From Bacteriovoracaceae bacterium UBA3083 (lineage in GTDB: Bacteria > Bdellovibrionota > Bacteriovoracia > Bacteriovoracales > Bacteriovoracaceae), in NCBI GenBank assembly GCA_002366565.1, contig DFBJ01000012.1, positions 496,001-560,000 on the forward strand: a stretch of DNA of 64,000 nucleotides. The letters run 5' to 3'. The number at the start of each line of letters is the position of its first letter. Within the stretch, counting starts at the first letter, position 1. The position numbers and the translations under genes were made by a program. Below the pieces are notes generated by a model. That model saw only the letters and a list, made by a program, of their open reading frames with translations. It was not told the origin of the DNA and ran no database searches. Shown in pieces: positions 62,556-64,000 of the stretch.

Positions 62556-63342
62556 AACTATATTCATGGGGGGATTAATATCCCTCCTATTTTTTTCTCA
62601 TCATGCTTTTGCTTCTCCTTTAAAAATTGCAATTCTAGATACCGGCTTCTGCTTAGACAAATTAAGTCCCTCAAAAAACATAACTATCCATAAGAGTATA
62701 GATTTAACAAAGAGTAATAACTTTAAATGTAGTACTTTAAAGAGAAGTGATAGAAGGCTTCACGGGAATTGGGTTCTTACACAATTTCTAAAAGAGATAA
62801 AAAATAAAGCGCCAATAGAAATCACTCCATTTATTGTTTTTGATAAAAATGCAAAGCAGGACTCTAAGTCATGGATTGAGGCATTTAAAAGACAAGAAGA
62901 ATTCAACTTATTTATAATTGCTGCAGGGATTAGAGAAATAAAGAAGTTAGAATCTGTGATAATTAAAACCCCTATCTTTGTTGCTGGTGCGACCATAGGT
63001 AGAGGAATTAGTTACAAGACTATCCTTTGGCCTCAGAATCAATTTAAAAATCCGTTTGTCTATACAATAGGGAGTTACTCTGAACCTGTCGATGAGTTGC
63101 CTGCAAGGCCTGACTACACACTTATAAATCCTTCACAAATGAAATTTTTCTTTTCTGCAGGAAGTGCTAAAACTAGCTTTAATGGATCTTCTTTGGCCAC
63201 AGCAACTGCAGCAGCGAGATCAGTGAATCACTGCTACAAAAGCTTCATAAAAAAGAAAGGTCTAGAGGATTGCCTTAAAGCGAACTCCAAAACAATTAAT
63301 ATTCTCAATGACACTGAAAAAATTAAAATTACAACTTTCTAA
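62521..63342 (+). CDS. Short subtilisin-like (S8) exported protein
   Basis: A 273-residue protein with a signal peptide ending SHHAFA and the S8 triad motifs in order: IAILDTGFC (Asp), RRLHGNWV (His) and FNGSSLATATAAA (Ser, in the NGSSxA context replacing GTSxA). The catalytic Asn/oxyanion block between them is unclear and the protein is short, so activity is uncertain. AAAGG lies six bases before the ATG at 62521, which overlaps the end of the coiled-coil gene, so the two are coupled and the protease may process or share location with the large protein. Confidence 0.78.
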   Translation: MLLLKWHQKEIKTIFMGGLISLLFFSHHAFASPLKIAILDTGFCLDKLSPSKNITIHKSIDLTKSNNFKCSTLKRSDRRLHGNWVLTQFLKEIKNKAPIEITPFIVFDKNAKQDSKSWIEAFKRQEEFNLFIIAAGIREIKKLESVIIKTPIFVAGATIGRGISYKTILWPQNQFKNPFVYTIGSYSEPVDELPARPDYTLINPSQMKFFFSAGSAKTSFNGSSLATATAAARSVNHCYKSFIKKKGLEDCLKANSKTINILNDTEKIKITTF

Positions 63343-63350
63343 ACTTTAAA

Positions 63351-63758
63351 TTACTCTTCTTGCCCGATTGCTTTCATCCACTCATCTGTTGGTGGAATAA
63401 GCTTTCTCTTGCTCAAATCAAAAAGTCCAAAAGCTATAATCATCTTAGAAGCAACAGTTCCATCACTCTTTATCATACTCTGCTCCATCTCCATAACGAG
63501 GGCATTTTTCATTCCGAGTACTTTTGAGTGAATAGTAATTTCCTCTCTATTTTTAAGTTCTGCAGTAAATTTGATATTTAATTCTAGAACTACTGGACCG
63601 ACTTTCTTTTCTTGGATCTCGCTTAGTCCAAAACCACCTTTTGTAATAAAGTCCCATCTCGCCTCTTCATAGAGAGCAAGGTAAATAGCATTATTAACAT
63701 GTCCAAATGTATCAAGATGCTTTTCCAAGATTGTTACAGGGTATTCGAAAGAAATCAT
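63351..63758 (-). CDS. 4HBT-family acyl-CoA thioesterase
   Basis: A 135-residue hot-dog protein with the LDTFGHVNNAIYLALYEEARWDF helix of YbgC/FadM-type thioesterases, Asp16 as the presumed catalytic acid, then NIKFTAELKNREEITIHSKV. It would hydrolyse acyl-CoA or acyl-ACP. It is convergent with the S8-like gene (eight bases between stops). Substrate chain length cannot be predicted. Confidence 0.87.
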   Translation of the reverse strand: MISFEYPVTILEKHLDTFGHVNNAIYLALYEEARWDFITKGGFGLSEIQEKKVGPVVLELNIKFTAELKNREEITIHSKVLGMKNALVMEMEQSMIKSDGTVASKMIIAFGLFDLSKRKLIPPTDEWMKAIGQEE

Positions 63759-63944
63759 ATAATTAGTCCTAGTCCCTTTATAATGGCAACTAATGTTGTC
63801 ACATAGTTTTTAAAGTAGTTACCTCTTATGATCTTTTAATTTATGTAAAATGTAAATCATTTCAAGTATTTGTCTAGTTTTTTAGCTTAAATTTAACAAC
63901 ACTATTCAAGAATCTCTAAGATATAACCGACAAGTTTCGTATAA

Positions 63945-63958
63945 TATACCAAGGTATA
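63945..63958. promoter_or_regulatory. Palindrome overlapping -10 region at right edge
   Basis: TATACC-AA-GGTATA, a dyad with 6-base arms, directly follows and overlaps a TATAAT at 63940-63945, 20 bases before the last start codon in the window. A probable operator/promoter. Confidence 0.4.
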
Positions 63959-63977
63959 AACTTAACTGGTTAGAACT

Positions 63978-64000
63978 ATGAAAAAACAAACTCAAAAGTA
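63978..64000 (+). CDS. Start of a coding region cut by the right edge
   Basis: An ATG at 63978 preceded by a TATAAT promoter opens a frame reading MKKQTQK at the window edge. Too short to identify; the start is plausible but the ribosome site is weak. Confidence 0.4.

Noticed and set aside
1..64000. CRISPR arrays, tRNA, rRNA, insertion sequences and prophage genes
   Set aside because: No regularly spaced direct repeats, cloverleaf-type sequence, transposase motifs or phage structural genes were seen on either strand; the short repeats found are dyads or protein repeats.

Overview
The window is AT-rich DNA (roughly one third G+C by eye) from a Gram-negative bacterium. A TIGR02147-family regulator, a class II mevalonate operon, many lipoprotein- or signal-peptide-bearing proteins of unknown family and several low-GC secreted coiled-coil proteins together point to the Bdellovibrionota, most likely a marine Bacteriovoracaceae/Halobacteriovorax-type predator. 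That placement is inference from gene content; no rRNA or tRNA gene is present to confirm it. I see no insertion sequence, prophage or CRISPR array. Coding density is high. Both window edges cut genes (1-1661 on minus, 63978 onward on plus).

Layout. 1-6.1 kb: a secreted protein running off the left edge, then a divergent pair of paralogous PilZ-GAF-AAA proteins built on a degenerate sigma54-activator scaffold, the second followed by a FecR-like exported protein. 6.2-13.1 kb: a crotonase, then a six-gene minus-strand operon (RsmI-like methylase, type 2 IPP isomerase, class II HMG-CoA reductase, GYDIA-type GHMP kinase, mevalonate diphosphate decarboxylase, mevalonate kinase), i.e. most of the mevalonate route to isoprenoids. 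13.2-23.6 kb: an RNA methyltransferase, a 977-residue secreted coiled-coil protein, two U32-family proteins, a membrane-anchored SGNH-like/TPR protein with a cyclic-nucleotide-binding protein, a small lipoprotein, malate dehydrogenase and a basic protein. 23.8-34.4 kb: a Cys/Arg-repeat secreted protein, XRE regulator, guanine deaminase, NfeD protease, MazG-like protein, slipin, DOMON-like protein, TIGR02147 regulator and an orphan ParB-domain protein. 34.5-37.8 kb: PaaZ and a secreted protein with an HEGGH motif.

38.1-52.8 kb is the most interesting part. A GbsR/MarR regulator with a perfect palindromic operator heads an operon encoding a ketoacyl-ACP synthase, a dedicated acyl carrier protein, a CrtI-like FAD oxidoreductase and a complete OleABCD head-to-head hydrocarbon pathway. 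About 3 kb further on, a minus-strand operon encodes a second CrtI-like FAD oxidoreductase plus FabG, FabZ and a FabI-like protein lacking one of the usual active-site tyrosines. The two operons together look like a dedicated type II acyl-chain assembly line feeding OleA, making a specialised (possibly polyunsaturated) long-chain olefin. A Prx5-glutaredoxin fusion with an OxyR-like upstream dyad lies between them.

52.9-63.8 kb: an operon of SAM methyltransferase, MscS channel, RND permease without adapter, and a beta-propeller-like secreted protein; then divergently a 1196-residue secreted coiled-coil/glycine-repeat protein coupled to a short subtilisin-like protein; and a 4HBT thioesterase. 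Several proteins appear to use TTG, GTG or even CTG starts, and starts were moved where a Shine-Dalgarno sequence and signal peptide argued for it.
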